A DNA stretch of 64,000 nt, from positions 62,001 to 126,000 of IMG/VR virus record IMGVR_UViG_3300042569_003487; one strand, written 5' to 3'. The DNA comes from a virus. Positions 27,187 through 37,440 of the stretch are shown here, piece after piece; within the stretch, counting starts at the first letter, position 1, and every line of letters begins with the position of its first letter. The notes beneath the pieces are model-generated. The model had not been told where the DNA came from. It saw only the letters and a list, made by a program, of their open reading frames with translations, and ran no database searches. The position numbers and the translations under genes are program-made.

Positions 27187-27987
27187 ATGAAGTCTAACTT
27201 GAATGTGCCAGTCCTGGATCCACTATGGCTGGCAAACTCTAAATATGTGGATCTCGAATACTATAATTATGTTTTGCTTGATGCTAAACAAAAGTATCTC
27301 GCAGATCTTAAGTCGGGATCTTTTTCTAGATTCCATGAAATCCTATTTCATTATCTGAATTTAAACACTGTAATTGTCGATAAGGGAGTATACGATTCTT
27401 CCTATAACTTTAAAAAGGACGATCGGCACGTTATGGAAATTATTGCCTCATTAACCAGAAGTAGAGAAGAATTTGGTGGAGAAATCCTAAGAATGGGGTC
27501 TACAATTCTCTCAGAAACCCTTACTGAATATTTAGATATTATGCTAGATAAACTGGCATACACTAGACTCTATTTTAACTCAGCTAAGCTCCATAAGTTA
27601 GATTCAATTTATGTTGCTACTACGCAAAATCGGGCTAAACTAAATCATATTTGGAAGATTGCTAAAGATAAAGACGTACCATTTATGATTAGTCATGAAC
27701 ATCAACTAGAAATTAATGAGTTTTCTTGTGAAGATGGAGAATTTGATGAACTGCTAAGTCAAGTTAAGCCTGAAATTAAGGACTTTTCTGCTAAGAAGAA
27801 TGTTATGGTAATATCGTCAGTTAAGAAAATAAAGGACGATCGGCTGTTTGATCTAGCATTGGCTACGATCGTTGCCAATAAGCTTCTGAATCACTCCAGT
27901 GGATTTAATTCCAATATCTTATTGGATATTAAGTCTACATTTGAAAGAGGCCAGGTGATCCCCTATAAGCTCAGATCTTTAACTTAG
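27187..27987 (+). CDS. Lone rightward hypothetical gene inside the virion cluster
   Basis: A 266-residue, lysine- and leucine-rich, mostly alpha-helical protein. It is not recognised. Visible features are a hydrophilic N-terminus (VPVDPLWLANSKYVDL-like start, FSRFHEILFHYLNLN), a central helix (ILSETLTEYLDIMLDKLAYTR) and a C-terminal half with IEDxx-type acidic patches (EFSCEDGEFDELLSQVK). No membrane helix or catalytic motif. It is the only plus-strand gene between base 1 and 51.9 kb. It has its own late-type promoter and its stop directly abuts the stop of the convergent nucleotidyltransferase-like gene. This looks like an inserted accessory gene; its job is unknown. Confidence 0.7.
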   Translation: MKSNLNVPVLDPLWLANSKYVDLEYYNYVLLDAKQKYLADLKSGSFSRFHEILFHYLNLNTVIVDKGVYDSSYNFKKDDRHVMEIIASLTRSREEFGGEILRMGSTILSETLTEYLDIMLDKLAYTRLYFNSAKLHKLDSIYVATTQNRAKLNHIWKIAKDKDVPFMISHEHQLEINEFSCEDGEFDELLSQVKPEIKDFSAKKNVMVISSVKKIKDDRLFDLALATIVANKLLNHSSGFNSNILLDIKSTFERGQVIPYKLRSLT

Positions 27988-28599
27988 TTATCGATTAGTA
28001 TTAGCGAAAAAGTATCTATAATCTTGCTCCAAAACAATTGAGGCTGGAATAGATGCTTTTAAAGTTCGGTTTGGATATCTTATGATTCGGTCAATAATCT
28101 TAGAGTCAGTAGGATAGTCACGAGTTAATTCTACTAAGTATTCTCCTATTAGAGTTACGTCAGGTGAATTACGGCGGTCGACTAAAAACGAACCCTCAGA
28201 GGAGTCCTTTTTTAAAAATCCTATCTTTTTATGAGTAATCTGTGTTGGCTTAAAATCTAGCGAAGTTATTTCAGAAAATGAAATATCGTGAATTAACTGG
28301 CTTGACCATTGTACGTCAATTAAAATTGCACTAGTATTTAGGGCTAAGTCGTACATTAAATATAGATCTCTTTCGAGCTGAGCATTATCAACAGTATCTG
28401 ACAATAAAACCAGATCGACATCCCAAGTTGAATTAAAGTCATATAAAATTCCACCGGTTATATGCACAGAATATCGTTTAAGAATATCTGTATTGAATTG
28501 TAATTCCAATAAAAAGTTTTTAACACTTTCGTATGAGGGTCTATTCCACGGAATCGTCGTCGATACCTTACCAATTTGATAATAAAATGGGAGCCCCAT
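27988..28599 (-). CDS. Nucleotidyltransferase-fold protein
   Basis: A 203-residue protein starting MGLPFYYQIGKV. A longer in-frame extension to 28,683 exists, but that stretch overlaps the upstream gene; the ATG at 28,599 follows that gene's stop by one base (TAATATGG), so I prefer it. HITGGILYDFNSTWDVDLVL gives the minimal nucleotidyltransferase pattern: Gly49-Gly50, then Asp60-x-Asp62, with a third acid Asp95 in AILIDVQWSS. All three metal-binding acids are therefore present. The family includes nucleotidyl-, adenylyl- and tRNA-modifying enzymes; the substrate here is unknown. It follows the glycine-rich adhesin gene directly, which could mean it modifies a tail protein or a host factor. 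Confidence 0.6.
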   Translation of the reverse strand: MGLPFYYQIGKVSTTIPWNRPSYESVKNFLLELQFNTDILKRYSVHITGGILYDFNSTWDVDLVLLSDTVDNAQLERDLYLMYDLALNTSAILIDVQWSSQLIHDISFSEITSLDFKPTQITHKKIGFLKKDSSEGSFLVDRRNSPDVTLIGEYLVELTRDYPTDSKIIDRIIRYPNRTLKASIPASIVLEQDYRYFFANTNR

Positions 28600-28600
28600 A

Positions 28601-29638
28601 TTACTGGAAGCTTTGATAGAAACCTCCACCGCTTGACATTCCACCACCGCCAGAATAACCACCTGAATAGTAAGTTTCACCACCAGAATAAGTAAAGGTT
28701 GAACTTGTAATTGGTGCAGTATAACTAAATACTAGATCAATTTCGGTAATCGTTTGATTTGATAATGCAGGGGTTGGGTTTGTACCTGATCCAATTAGTT
28801 CTTGATTAAATGGTATGCTTGTACTTTGTGAGCCGGTCGTCGGAGACTTTAACTGCCAATAAGAGAAAGAATAACCAGAAGGAAGCGACGAAGAAACTGA
28901 TACGTTAACATTTTGATTACTACTAAATGATCTAATAATTTGATTAGAGTTTCCAGATTGAGGAATACCTGCAAAACCATTTGATGTAATTGTAATGTAT
29001 GAAGATAGAGTACTTGATGAAATTGATGCTCCAGTTGTTCTAATTAAATTTACTTTAAAAATACCTCCATAAAAAGTTGCAGCAGTCGCAGATGCACCAA
29101 CGGCAGGGGCATAATTTGCAGAAATAATTCTCCAAGTATAAGTTTGAGGAGTAGCTAATCCTCTAGATGTACGTTGACACTGAACGGTTACCGAGTTAAT
29201 TGGAAGGTTTGCAACAGTTGTAATAGCAGCACTAGTTAAAGGAAGAGCCGATAAATTTATTACAGTTGTATCAGTATTACCTGATGTAAACTTAACTTCG
29301 ATTGGCGAACTTTTTTGATTAACTAAAACATAGGTCCTGTGCAAAACTTCTGCAGTAGGCGACGGTAGAACCATGCTAGTAATTGCGCTAGTCGATCCAG
29401 CGTATACAGCATAGTGTCCATTATTTAGTTCTAATGCTCCACTCTTGTCACTTCCAAAATAGGCGACCGACGGCAAACTTAATGATCCATTAAGCATAAA
29501 GTGTGAAGTTGGATTAGAAAGAACTGCATCCATGGTTGCATCTTCATAATAATTAAACTTACCAGCTGCCATTCTACCATCACGAGTAACGGTAAATTTA
29601 ATAGCTTTTAGTACGTTAGATAGACTTAATGTTTTCAT
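28601..29638 (-). CDS. Tail protein with glycine-rich C-terminal adhesin-like tip
   Basis: A 345-residue beta-rich protein. Residues 1-180 are a fibre-like domain (NGSLSLPSVAYFGSDKSGALEL, NNGHYAVYAGS). Residues ~185-310 resemble an Ig-like/BIG fold with FSYWQLKSP. The last ~30 residues are strongly glycine/serine/tyrosine-rich (YYSGGYSGGGGMSSGGGFY). Glycine-rich tips occur in receptor-binding adhesins of T-even phages, so a host-contact role is plausible, though there is no sequence proof. It is 14 bases downstream of the collagen-like gene and followed by the nucleotidyltransferase-like gene. Confidence 0.6.
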   Translation of the reverse strand: MKTLSLSNVLKAIKFTVTRDGRMAAGKFNYYEDATMDAVLSNPTSHFMLNGSLSLPSVAYFGSDKSGALELNNGHYAVYAGSTSAITSMVLPSPTAEVLHRTYVLVNQKSSPIEVKFTSGNTDTTVINLSALPLTSAAITTVANLPINSVTVQCQRTSRGLATPQTYTWRIISANYAPAVGASATAATFYGGIFKVNLIRTTGASISSSTLSSYITITSNGFAGIPQSGNSNQIIRSFSSNQNVNVSVSSSLPSGYSFSYWQLKSPTTGSQSTSIPFNQELIGSGTNPTPALSNQTITEIDLVFSYTAPITSSTFTYSGGETYYSGGYSGGGGMSSGGGFYQSFQ

Positions 29639-29648
29639 TTGTTATGTG

Positions 29649-29657
29649 TATTTTATA
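29649..29657 (-). promoter_or_regulatory. Possible late-type motif before the glycine-rich tail gene
   Basis: The minus strand reads TATAAAATA about 11 bases upstream of the ATG at 29,638, at the end of the preceding gene. It has one extra A compared with TATAAATA, so confidence is low. Confidence 0.3.
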
Positions 29658-31290
29658 CTGACTCATTTAAATTTGTTGATGCTAAAGTTCCTACAAAGTC
29701 AACTAAAGCAGGATCGCTTGAATATGATAAGAAATGTAAACTACCATCTCTTGTTGTAATAAATGCAGATCCAGTTCCAATTGTTCCAGTTGGATTATCA
29801 TCGCGGTATGTAAAGTTCATATTACCATTATCATCAAAATAAGAATTAAATCCAACATAGCTTGCAAGTTGTGAGGCAATTGCAACATTAGCTGGAATAA
29901 GTTCGCCTTGACCGGTCAATAGAGTTTTGCGTGGCTTAAATAATTCAGTAAGACCAGAACCAGATGTAGGCAAACTGTTTTTTGTCATTGAACCAATATT
30001 AACTTGGTCAGCTAAATACCTAGTATCAGAAACACTATCAGTTGTACTCTTGGTTCCATATACAGTAACTGATGAATTTGGTGATCCACCAAAACCTACT
30101 GCAGTTGTTTTATCATTTAGGCCAAATCTTTTCGCAACAACCTTTTTAGTATCATTAAGTGTTGATCCAAATACTCCAATTGAAATATCACCAGATGCGC
30201 AAATATCAAATGCAGCCTTTGTAATAAGGTATGATATGTTTGAAGAATTTATACCTAGAGCTAATCTAGTCTTTGATGAAGCAGTTGCTCTTTCAATTAA
30301 TAATCCATTTAGATCAAATGTTGCATCATTATCAGCAAAGCTCTTAATTGCAGAAGAACCTCCAGTATAAAGAGTAACTCCATTATGTGCAGAACCATCC
30401 ATTTGAGATGCCCTAAACTTAAACGCTGAGGTTGCACCATTTACTGAATTTGTATATGAAGAATCTCCACCTGCATTAAATTCAGATAGGAAGTATGCAA
30501 CCGAAGGACTTGCTGTTGTGTTATTAATTAGAGCGTGCTTAATTCTAAGGTTATTTTCGGCAGCACTCATTTGATGTTGACCGTTTGGCAATTTATACAA
30601 AGATCCAAGTTGAATGTGGTATCTACTTGCAGATTCATCGGAAGTTGTTACAAAGTTAGAATAAATTGTAGTAATTGCTTTGCTAACATCTCCAATAAGA
30701 GCGTCGACACTGCTATTTGCAACAAAATTATTTTTGTAAACGTCTAAATCGAAGTTATTTAAAAATAAAGTTGAATTAGTATAAGTAGAAGAAGAACTTC
30801 CATAATTAATTCCGTCTGGGTTAACGTCGGCTAAGTCTGCACCAGCATTTTTAAGAAATCTAACAATTCCATAGTTCTTTTTCTTGGTGCTTGCAGTAAA
30901 GTTTGAGTCATTGTCACTAATTGTAAATAATTGCTTATTTAAGAAAAATTCAGTAGAGACTGCTAATAGGTCATTTATATTAAATATTTGTGACCAGGCA
31001 TTAGTAGTTTTTGTGTAGAATTTACCGCCAGTTGTAATAAAAATATCGTCGACTACCGCTGTAGTATTTGTGGTTTGATCGGCTCCACTAAATATTCTAG
31101 AACCCTTTACTCCCCTAGGTCCGATTGGGCCAGCTGGGCCAACTCCACCGGTTGCTCCGGCAGGACCGCTTGGACCGACTGCGCCTATTCCAAGCTCAAT
31201 TAACTTCGTAAAGTTAAAATTTAGTTTGTCTGCCAATACGGCTTGGTTATCTGTTGTAAAAACCTCTTTAAGATTTAATTGTACTGGCAT
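29653..31290 (-). CDS. Collagen-like structural protein
   Basis: A 545-residue protein. Residues ~1-35 are an N-terminal anchor (LADKLNFNFTKLIELGIG), a pattern I associate with collagen-like phage tail proteins. Residues 36-63 form about nine Gly-X-Y triplets (GPSGPAGATGGVGPAGP), enough for a short triple helix. The rest is Ser/Asn/Thr-rich beta structure (FLKNAGADLADVNPDGINY, SVTVYGTKSTTDSVSD). Presumably trimeric. It starts 3 bases after the end of the 2041-residue gene and belongs to the same unit. Role: tail or baseplate decoration (inference). Confidence 0.7.
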   Translation of the reverse strand: MPVQLNLKEVFTTDNQAVLADKLNFNFTKLIELGIGAVGPSGPAGATGGVGPAGPIGPRGVKGSRIFSGADQTTNTTAVVDDIFITTGGKFYTKTTNAWSQIFNINDLLAVSTEFFLNKQLFTISDNDSNFTASTKKKNYGIVRFLKNAGADLADVNPDGINYGSSSSTYTNSTLFLNNFDLDVYKNNFVANSSVDALIGDVSKAITTIYSNFVTTSDESASRYHIQLGSLYKLPNGQHQMSAAENNLRIKHALINNTTASPSVAYFLSEFNAGGDSSYTNSVNGATSAFKFRASQMDGSAHNGVTLYTGGSSAIKSFADNDATFDLNGLLIERATASSKTRLALGINSSNISYLITKAAFDICASGDISIGVFGSTLNDTKKVVAKRFGLNDKTTAVGFGGSPNSSVTVYGTKSTTDSVSDTRYLADQVNIGSMTKNSLPTSGSGLTELFKPRKTLLTGQGELIPANVAIASQLASYVGFNSYFDDNGNMNFTYRDDNPTGTIGTGSAFITTRDGSLHFLSYSSDPALVDFVGTLASTNLNESV

Positions 31291-31292
31291 TT

Positions 31293-34200
31293 TTAAATAA
31301 ATTTCATTTTTGGTTCAATAATTAAACTCAACTTACCGGTCGTTTTTAGAGGAACTCTTAACTGAACGGCTAGTCCGTTTTTAATATTTATTTGAACTCC
31401 TTCCAGCTTCTTATATCCTAACGCGTAGCGTTCGGCAGCAGTCTTAGTAACTATTTCTAGACCAGTAGGCTTGCCTTTATCTTCTACATACCAAATAGCT
31501 AATTGGTCTATTGCATAGGTTGGAAGAATATTTTCGATTGCATATTGTTTAACATATGAGGTAAAATCATAGGCACCTAATAATTCTGGGTTTCTAACAG
31601 TTGGGTCAATGTTAAAACTAGATAAAATTTTAGCTTCTAACCCAAGATCCATTACCTTTTTAGTAAAGACATTTGTTAAATTTATATCAAGTTGAGCATC
31701 CGTTGTATTTACTTTATACAAAACGTCAAAGTCTCTATTAATGTAATCAGTTGAAATTGAAGGAAACTCGGTAACTTCCTTTGAAGTAACTGTGTCTATC
31801 TCAATTGAAGTTGGTAATGAAGCAAGTTTTGCCATGAAATATGAGTCTTCTGCAATTCGTCTGGTACCAAATGCTGGAACAGATTCAGTTTTATTAATAT
31901 ATTCTAAATGGAATCCATAATCCCAGTTTGATGCCAATAAGTATAGATCTCCGCTTGAAATTGGGGTTTCCCCAATTAACTCAAACATTGGTTTATATTT
32001 GTCATTACCTTCAAGTTCCAAAATCTTCTTTTCTGAAACTTTAATATGTTCAAATCCTTTAACTTCAAAAAATCGGTTTGCAATTGGATTAAATTTACAA
32101 TTAGCGTCCTTAACCTCTTCTGAATTCAAGGTCGTATCTGGCATAAACGCGGTAATTTCTCTAAATATTGGAGAGTATGTCGATCCATGTCTTCTTAAAT
32201 ATATTGGATTTTGTAAATAGGACTCAGTTGCAGTATACCCAACTAAATTAGAAGCCTGTCTTTTACTTGTAGTATCAGCTTGTGTCAATTGAATATTAAC
32301 TGGAGAAACGGTTGGAATCTTTAATTTTTCAACAATAGTTGCTTCTTCTAACTCAATATAAAATTCATTTGTACTTACAGTTCCATTAGAATATGTAGTA
32401 TATGTAATGTTGGAACGGCTTCTTTCAATTGATCGCTTAAAGTCATTAAAACTTAGTCTTTTAAATAAGCCCTTATAATAAGAGTCGCCGCCTAATAAGA
32501 ACGCAAAATTAATTGATTCCCAATGGCTTGTATCTAAAGAAGGAATAGTAGACTCTCTCTTAATAATTTTATCAATGTTAAATGTAGTAGTTCCAGCTGA
32601 AGTTTTTGAAACAGGTAAGCCAGTAAATAGCATTTCCCCTATTCCAGCATTAGATGACATAACTATTCCATTTGGTAAGATTTCAGAAATGCCCGAGTAG
32701 TTATCTAGCCTATAGATAACTTGATCAATTATTCTAAGTAATCTTTTATTAGTATCTCCGGCATAAGGCAAAATATTAAATGTTGAATTTGTTTCGGATG
32801 CCAATAGCTGAGCGTTTGGATAAGTATATCCAGTTGCACCAGTTGAAGTATTCTTCAATTCTAAGATATCGATAACGTTTATTAGAGAAGAACTTGCAGA
32901 GGCTACTCTATTTTGAGTTGCAATCGCATGTTTAATTTCAGCTTGATAAAAATCTGCTGATGCAGCCGCTGCCTTTTGGAAAAATTTAATACCTACTGGA
33001 GAAGATGTTACTGTTGCATTAGCGGAAAGAGTTATCTTTGGCCTGGTTTGGCCGTTTGTATCAAGAACAGTATTATCAACTGCAACGATGTACGCCCCAG
33101 CTGGAATACCTGTACCTGTTACATAAACCTTATTGGATGCGTTGTAGTTTTGACCAGATGGATCTCCATATGAGGTCACATCTAAATTTATTCCGTCTAA
33201 TAAGTAAATATCTGGGCTACCCGAAGTTAATTCAGCAACTTGATTTTGCTTAGCAATATTGGATAAAATTGGTTTACTTATTGTTAAGGTAGTTCCACTA
33301 ATTGCAGTAACGGTTGTACCAAATTGAGTCCATCCGGTAATTCCAACCTCTGCTCCAATTAAAATTGGAGTTGCTGGAGTTGCGCTTAGTATAATGGTAG
33401 AAGAACCTGCTTCAACACTTGCTGTAAGAGGAGTTGGTGTAACGGCGCTTCCGGTTATAGCGATTTGATTAACAAACGAATACTTAATACTATTAGAAGT
33501 AACTAAACGATCTTTAATAAATGGATATAAACTTAAACCTGATGCCAAGTAGGAATTATTCTCAGTGGTGGTAATACCTTGGCTAGTTCCACCTGGGAGA
33601 GTAACTATATTAATTGCTTGACCCTGTCCGTTTGATCCTAATCCATTTGCGTCAATAGGGAATTCAATTGTATAATAATCAAATGCGGCTGTACCAAACA
33701 CTTTAGTTGAAGTGTTATCTTTAAATGATAACATACTGTTTTCATTAACTCGACTAATTTCATCTACGATTTGAATATCTGTGCCCTTATCGATTGAAAA
33801 TATAAATGGAAGACCTCTATCTCCATAATTAGTAGGTAATGATAGGTCAAAACTATTTACTAGATTTATACTACTAAAGCTGGCCGGTAAAGTATTATAC
33901 TTTTTGTTTTTAGCATAATACATAAATGCAAGGGTAATATCAGAAATTGGTTTATTTCCAGCTGGAGTAGGTGCTGAATTTATATTAATTTTGTAATCAG
34001 CAAAAGAGTTGTTTATATTATTAAATACATGGTCTTCGGTTGGAGCAAGTCCGCCCGTTTTAGTTACAATTAGGCTTTTAGGAGAATCGACTAAGCTAGA
34101 AACTTTTTTGTTTAATCTTAATTCAATTACCAATGTAATAAATTTAAAATCTCTAGATTCAATAAATTTAAATTGAATTGGGTTTTCTCCAGAATATGGA

Positions 34201-37200
34201 GTATCTTCAATTACCTTTAATATTGAAGTAAATCTATAGTCATTAAATCTATTTGATTCCCGAACATATTTAAGTGCACCAGACAGTTCCTTTTCTGTAG
34301 TATTTGGAACAACTTCTTTAAAAACAAATTTAATTCCTTTAAAAATAGTTTTAGCAAGTCCAGTCAATTTATCCTTTTTAACTTGAGAAAAACGATATTG
34401 TGTTCTGGCACAAGGAGTTAATACTGAATTATTTAAATAACTTGGAGTAAAAATAAAATAATCTTCAAAATATCCTTCTTGTGTTACTGCTAATGTTGGA
34501 TCAAATGGCGTATCAAAATATAATTTATTTTGAGAGGCGGCTGTTATGTCATGAACATAGTCATATAGTGATTCAATATAAAACCACTCATGTGTCATTA
34601 AACTTGAATCTGGTTCAGCCTTATTTGGTTCAGGCGAAAAATTATTTACACCAAATACTGTGTCAGCATTAAGTCGATATGGATTTGATCTAGAATCAAG
34701 TGAACCGTCTGCACCCCATTTACAAATGTATTTAACTAGACGGTTTTTTCCAGCGTTTTCCAATAAGAATCTTTCATAGTTGGAATCGTATTCAGATGAG
34801 ATTTTTCCACTAGTAAATCTATCTCGATAAATATATGCGTTTGTCTTAGTTGGACTCAATTCAGCATAATCAGATGTGATTGTAAAAAATCCTTTAAAAT
34901 CTAGAATATCTGGATTTTCCTCAGCCAACTCTACGTCATAGGTTGGAGTTAATGTAGATAAAGCTGGAATAACAAATGGATCGCCAGTTATTTTCGAAAA
35001 ACTAACAATGGTTGAAGTAGAGGTTTTTTCAATTAGATCACCGTCTTCATATACAGTTGATCCAATTTTAATAGTTCCATTTAGAACTCTATACGCAGAC
35101 TTTCCTAGATTAATCATATTTACACCCTCTGGTATAAATGCAGATTTCCAAACATCGCTTAATTGAACTGATGCATATTGACTATCAATGTGATCAAAGT
35201 CAAAGTCTTTAATTGGTATAATTGATAGAGCACTTACGTTAGGTTTAAACTTCTTTTTAAATTGGACTAATCCAAACTTTAATAAGGCTTCTGTGCCGGC
35301 TTCCGTTAAAATGTTTATATTATTGTCGTAATAATTAACTGCAAATATTTTATCAACCTCAGTGGTAAATGTATTTTCACTAACATAGTCGATGCTTTTT
35401 ACAATATTTTCTATTTCAACCCAACCTGATGGAGATTGAACTAAGATATCGGCTTTGTTTGCATGTAATTTTTCAAAATATTGTCCATCTACTGAAATAT
35501 GAGAAGATAAAGCTGAACCTGGCTCAAAATTTACAACCGGACAACCAATAACAATAGTTTGATCTAAATTACCGATGCCAAACGTTAATGTTTTAACTCC
35601 AGCGTCAGCGATTAAAGAACCTAACACATAATTAGTTTGGTTAACACTTGGCTGAGCTTCACCATAAACAATATAATCGCTTGCAGTTAGGTCGATTGTT
35701 GTACTATTATTTGTTCCTAATAACTCGGCAGCAGTTTTTCTAAATTCTGGAGAATCTGATATTAAAATCTTTGGCTCATCCGTTGATGGAATATATTGAG
35801 CAGCATATTCTAGAGAAACATTACCTTCAGTATTTACAACAATAAAAACTCTATTGTCTTGTGAGTATGCCTTAAATCCACTGTTTTGGATAGCATTAAT
35901 TGCTAAAGTTAAAGATTCTGCAATTTGATGTAAATTAGTTTCTAAATCCTCTTGTGAAACTACGTCAACACTATAGAAAAATTGATCTGGACCAAACTCG
36001 TTATAGACTGCAAGTGCATCTAAAACTGGAGAACCTCCATAAGAGAATCCTGAAACCGCACTAAGCGTTTCATATCTTTTAGAATTTTGGTTTGTTGATT
36101 TTCCATTAGGATAATATATTCTAATTTGATCTAGATGGTTTGGTATATCGTTAATAGTAATTTCAATAAATGAACGAATTCCGCCCTTAGTGTAGTCGGC
36201 CGAATCTTCCATAAAAGTCTCAGTCGGTCCATGTAATAGAGATAAGTCAATAGATTTACTTGAAATCTTTAATTTAGAATTTGCAATATCTACTTGTGAA
36301 ATTTTATGTAAATTTCCAGACTTATCTTCAATTGAAAGAATACCGGCTCCGCCTAATTCAGTTAATGCAGCAGAAACTGATTGTGGAATAGAATGAAATT
36401 TTAGGTCTAACCCAGCAGAGTTAGTTTGAATAAATTGAAGTTGAGCATATTCATAAGCATTTGGATTAGTTATACCTGGAGTATTTAATCCCAATGCCGC
36501 ATGATCACTTAAATCAAAGTCTAATTCAGCTAAATCGACAGTATTACAATACATTCCAAAATATCTGTTAAATTCAAAGTCATCTGAAGAATCTTCAAAT
36601 AAAAACTCTAAATTTAAAATATATGGATAAATTATTGAATTCCTTTCATATCCAAGAGTTACGTATTCTTCAAAATCAGTAAGGGTTTTTCCTCCAATAA
36701 TTAATTCTTGTAAATTCTCAAACTTTTCAGTATAACATCCAACTTTATATGCTATACCTGAATAAGAAGACAATAATCCTCGGTTAAATGGAAAATTTAA
36801 AGTATTTTCTGGAAAAAGCTGATTACTCTGCATTTTTTTAATATACTTTCCTATGTTAGAATCTACTCCAAGATCAAAGGTTTTAATAATCTGCGCTGTA
36901 TTTAATAAACTTGCAAGGTGCGTAGTTTTATTATATGGATAGCTATCTTTTGTTTCGGAGATTGGCAAATTACTTGCACCAGGTATTTTAAATATTACAA
37001 ATTTTTCTGGAATTTCTTTATTTAGATAAATTGGTGCAAAGTATTTAAATTTCTCAGAATAATTTTTAGAAATGCAATATCTTGCACCAGAAAAATATTC
37101 AGAAAAATCGTATTGGTCTGCAAAATTAGCAGATGTTGCATTTAATGAAACATTGGTTTTTACATCAAACACAATAGACTCTGGTGTATTACCATTACTA

Positions 37201-37418
37201 AAAAATCTATATAAGTTCGAATCATGATGAGAAGTTGGGTCAATTGGATAAGCTTTATACTTATCTTTAGCCAATTCCGTATTTGCATCAATTGATTCAA
37301 AAAATAAATTTTGACCAGAATCTATTACTAACTTAACATTTCCGGTAAGTTTAGGGTTTGTTCTGACCAATCCAAATGATGTGTCAAAGGGTGTAATCTT
37401 TTTATAAGATAATGCCAC
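31293..37418 (-). CDS. Giant (2041-aa) baseplate/tail structural protein
   Basis: The largest gene product in the 28-50 kb block. It uses a GTG start at 37,418 (MALSYKKITPF); an in-frame stop lies just upstream, so no ATG alternative exists. Visible stretches are TPFDTSFGLVRTNPKLTGNVKL, DQYDFSEYFSGARYCISKNY and YFAPIYLNKEIPEKFVIFKI near the N-terminus, many Ser/Thr-rich beta segments in the middle, and a mixed C-terminus (LEGVQINIKNGLAVQLRVPL). No enzymatic or membrane signature. It has the size and position of a wedge/peripheral baseplate protein in a large myovirus; I cannot name the orthologue. Confidence 0.65.
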   Translation of the reverse strand: MALSYKKITPFDTSFGLVRTNPKLTGNVKLVIDSGQNLFFESIDANTELAKDKYKAYPIDPTSHHDSNLYRFFSNGNTPESIVFDVKTNVSLNATSANFADQYDFSEYFSGARYCISKNYSEKFKYFAPIYLNKEIPEKFVIFKIPGASNLPISETKDSYPYNKTTHLASLLNTAQIIKTFDLGVDSNIGKYIKKMQSNQLFPENTLNFPFNRGLLSSYSGIAYKVGCYTEKFENLQELIIGGKTLTDFEEYVTLGYERNSIIYPYILNLEFLFEDSSDDFEFNRYFGMYCNTVDLAELDFDLSDHAALGLNTPGITNPNAYEYAQLQFIQTNSAGLDLKFHSIPQSVSAALTELGGAGILSIEDKSGNLHKISQVDIANSKLKISSKSIDLSLLHGPTETFMEDSADYTKGGIRSFIEITINDIPNHLDQIRIYYPNGKSTNQNSKRYETLSAVSGFSYGGSPVLDALAVYNEFGPDQFFYSVDVVSQEDLETNLHQIAESLTLAINAIQNSGFKAYSQDNRVFIVVNTEGNVSLEYAAQYIPSTDEPKILISDSPEFRKTAAELLGTNNSTTIDLTASDYIVYGEAQPSVNQTNYVLGSLIADAGVKTLTFGIGNLDQTIVIGCPVVNFEPGSALSSHISVDGQYFEKLHANKADILVQSPSGWVEIENIVKSIDYVSENTFTTEVDKIFAVNYYDNNINILTEAGTEALLKFGLVQFKKKFKPNVSALSIIPIKDFDFDHIDSQYASVQLSDVWKSAFIPEGVNMINLGKSAYRVLNGTIKIGSTVYEDGDLIEKTSTSTIVSFSKITGDPFVIPALSTLTPTYDVELAEENPDILDFKGFFTITSDYAELSPTKTNAYIYRDRFTSGKISSEYDSNYERFLLENAGKNRLVKYICKWGADGSLDSRSNPYRLNADTVFGVNNFSPEPNKAEPDSSLMTHEWFYIESLYDYVHDITAASQNKLYFDTPFDPTLAVTQEGYFEDYFIFTPSYLNNSVLTPCARTQYRFSQVKKDKLTGLAKTIFKGIKFVFKEVVPNTTEKELSGALKYVRESNRFNDYRFTSILKVIEDTPYSGENPIQFKFIESRDFKFITLVIELRLNKKVSSLVDSPKSLIVTKTGGLAPTEDHVFNNINNSFADYKININSAPTPAGNKPISDITLAFMYYAKNKKYNTLPASFSSINLVNSFDLSLPTNYGDRGLPFIFSIDKGTDIQIVDEISRVNENSMLSFKDNTSTKVFGTAAFDYYTIEFPIDANGLGSNGQGQAINIVTLPGGTSQGITTTENNSYLASGLSLYPFIKDRLVTSNSIKYSFVNQIAITGSAVTPTPLTASVEAGSSTIILSATPATPILIGAEVGITGWTQFGTTVTAISGTTLTISKPILSNIAKQNQVAELTSGSPDIYLLDGINLDVTSYGDPSGQNYNASNKVYVTGTGIPAGAYIVAVDNTVLDTNGQTRPKITLSANATVTSSPVGIKFFQKAAAASADFYQAEIKHAIATQNRVASASSSLINVIDILELKNTSTGATGYTYPNAQLLASETNSTFNILPYAGDTNKRLLRIIDQVIYRLDNYSGISEILPNGIVMSSNAGIGEMLFTGLPVSKTSAGTTTFNIDKIIKRESTIPSLDTSHWESINFAFLLGGDSYYKGLFKRLSFNDFKRSIERSRSNITYTTYSNGTVSTNEFYIELEEATIVEKLKIPTVSPVNIQLTQADTTSKRQASNLVGYTATESYLQNPIYLRRHGSTYSPIFREITAFMPDTTLNSEEVKDANCKFNPIANRFFEVKGFEHIKVSEKKILELEGNDKYKPMFELIGETPISSGDLYLLASNWDYGFHLEYINKTESVPAFGTRRIAEDSYFMAKLASLPTSIEIDTVTSKEVTEFPSISTDYINRDFDVLYKVNTTDAQLDINLTNVFTKKVMDLGLEAKILSSFNIDPTVRNPELLGAYDFTSYVKQYAIENILPTYAIDQLAIWYVEDKGKPTGLEIVTKTAAERYALGYKKLEGVQINIKNGLAVQLRVPLKTTGKLSLIIEPKMKFI

Positions 37419-37440
37419 GTGATTCTACTTAATTTTTATA

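Noticed and set aside
28600-28683. N-terminal extension of the nucleotidyltransferase-like gene
   Set aside because: The extension overlaps the Gly-rich end of the upstream gene in another frame; the ATG at 28,599 right after the upstream stop is the usual junction here.
29927-30370. 147-codon plus-strand frame
   Set aside because: Antisense to the collagen-like gene, which has a clear domain structure in its own frame; no start context.
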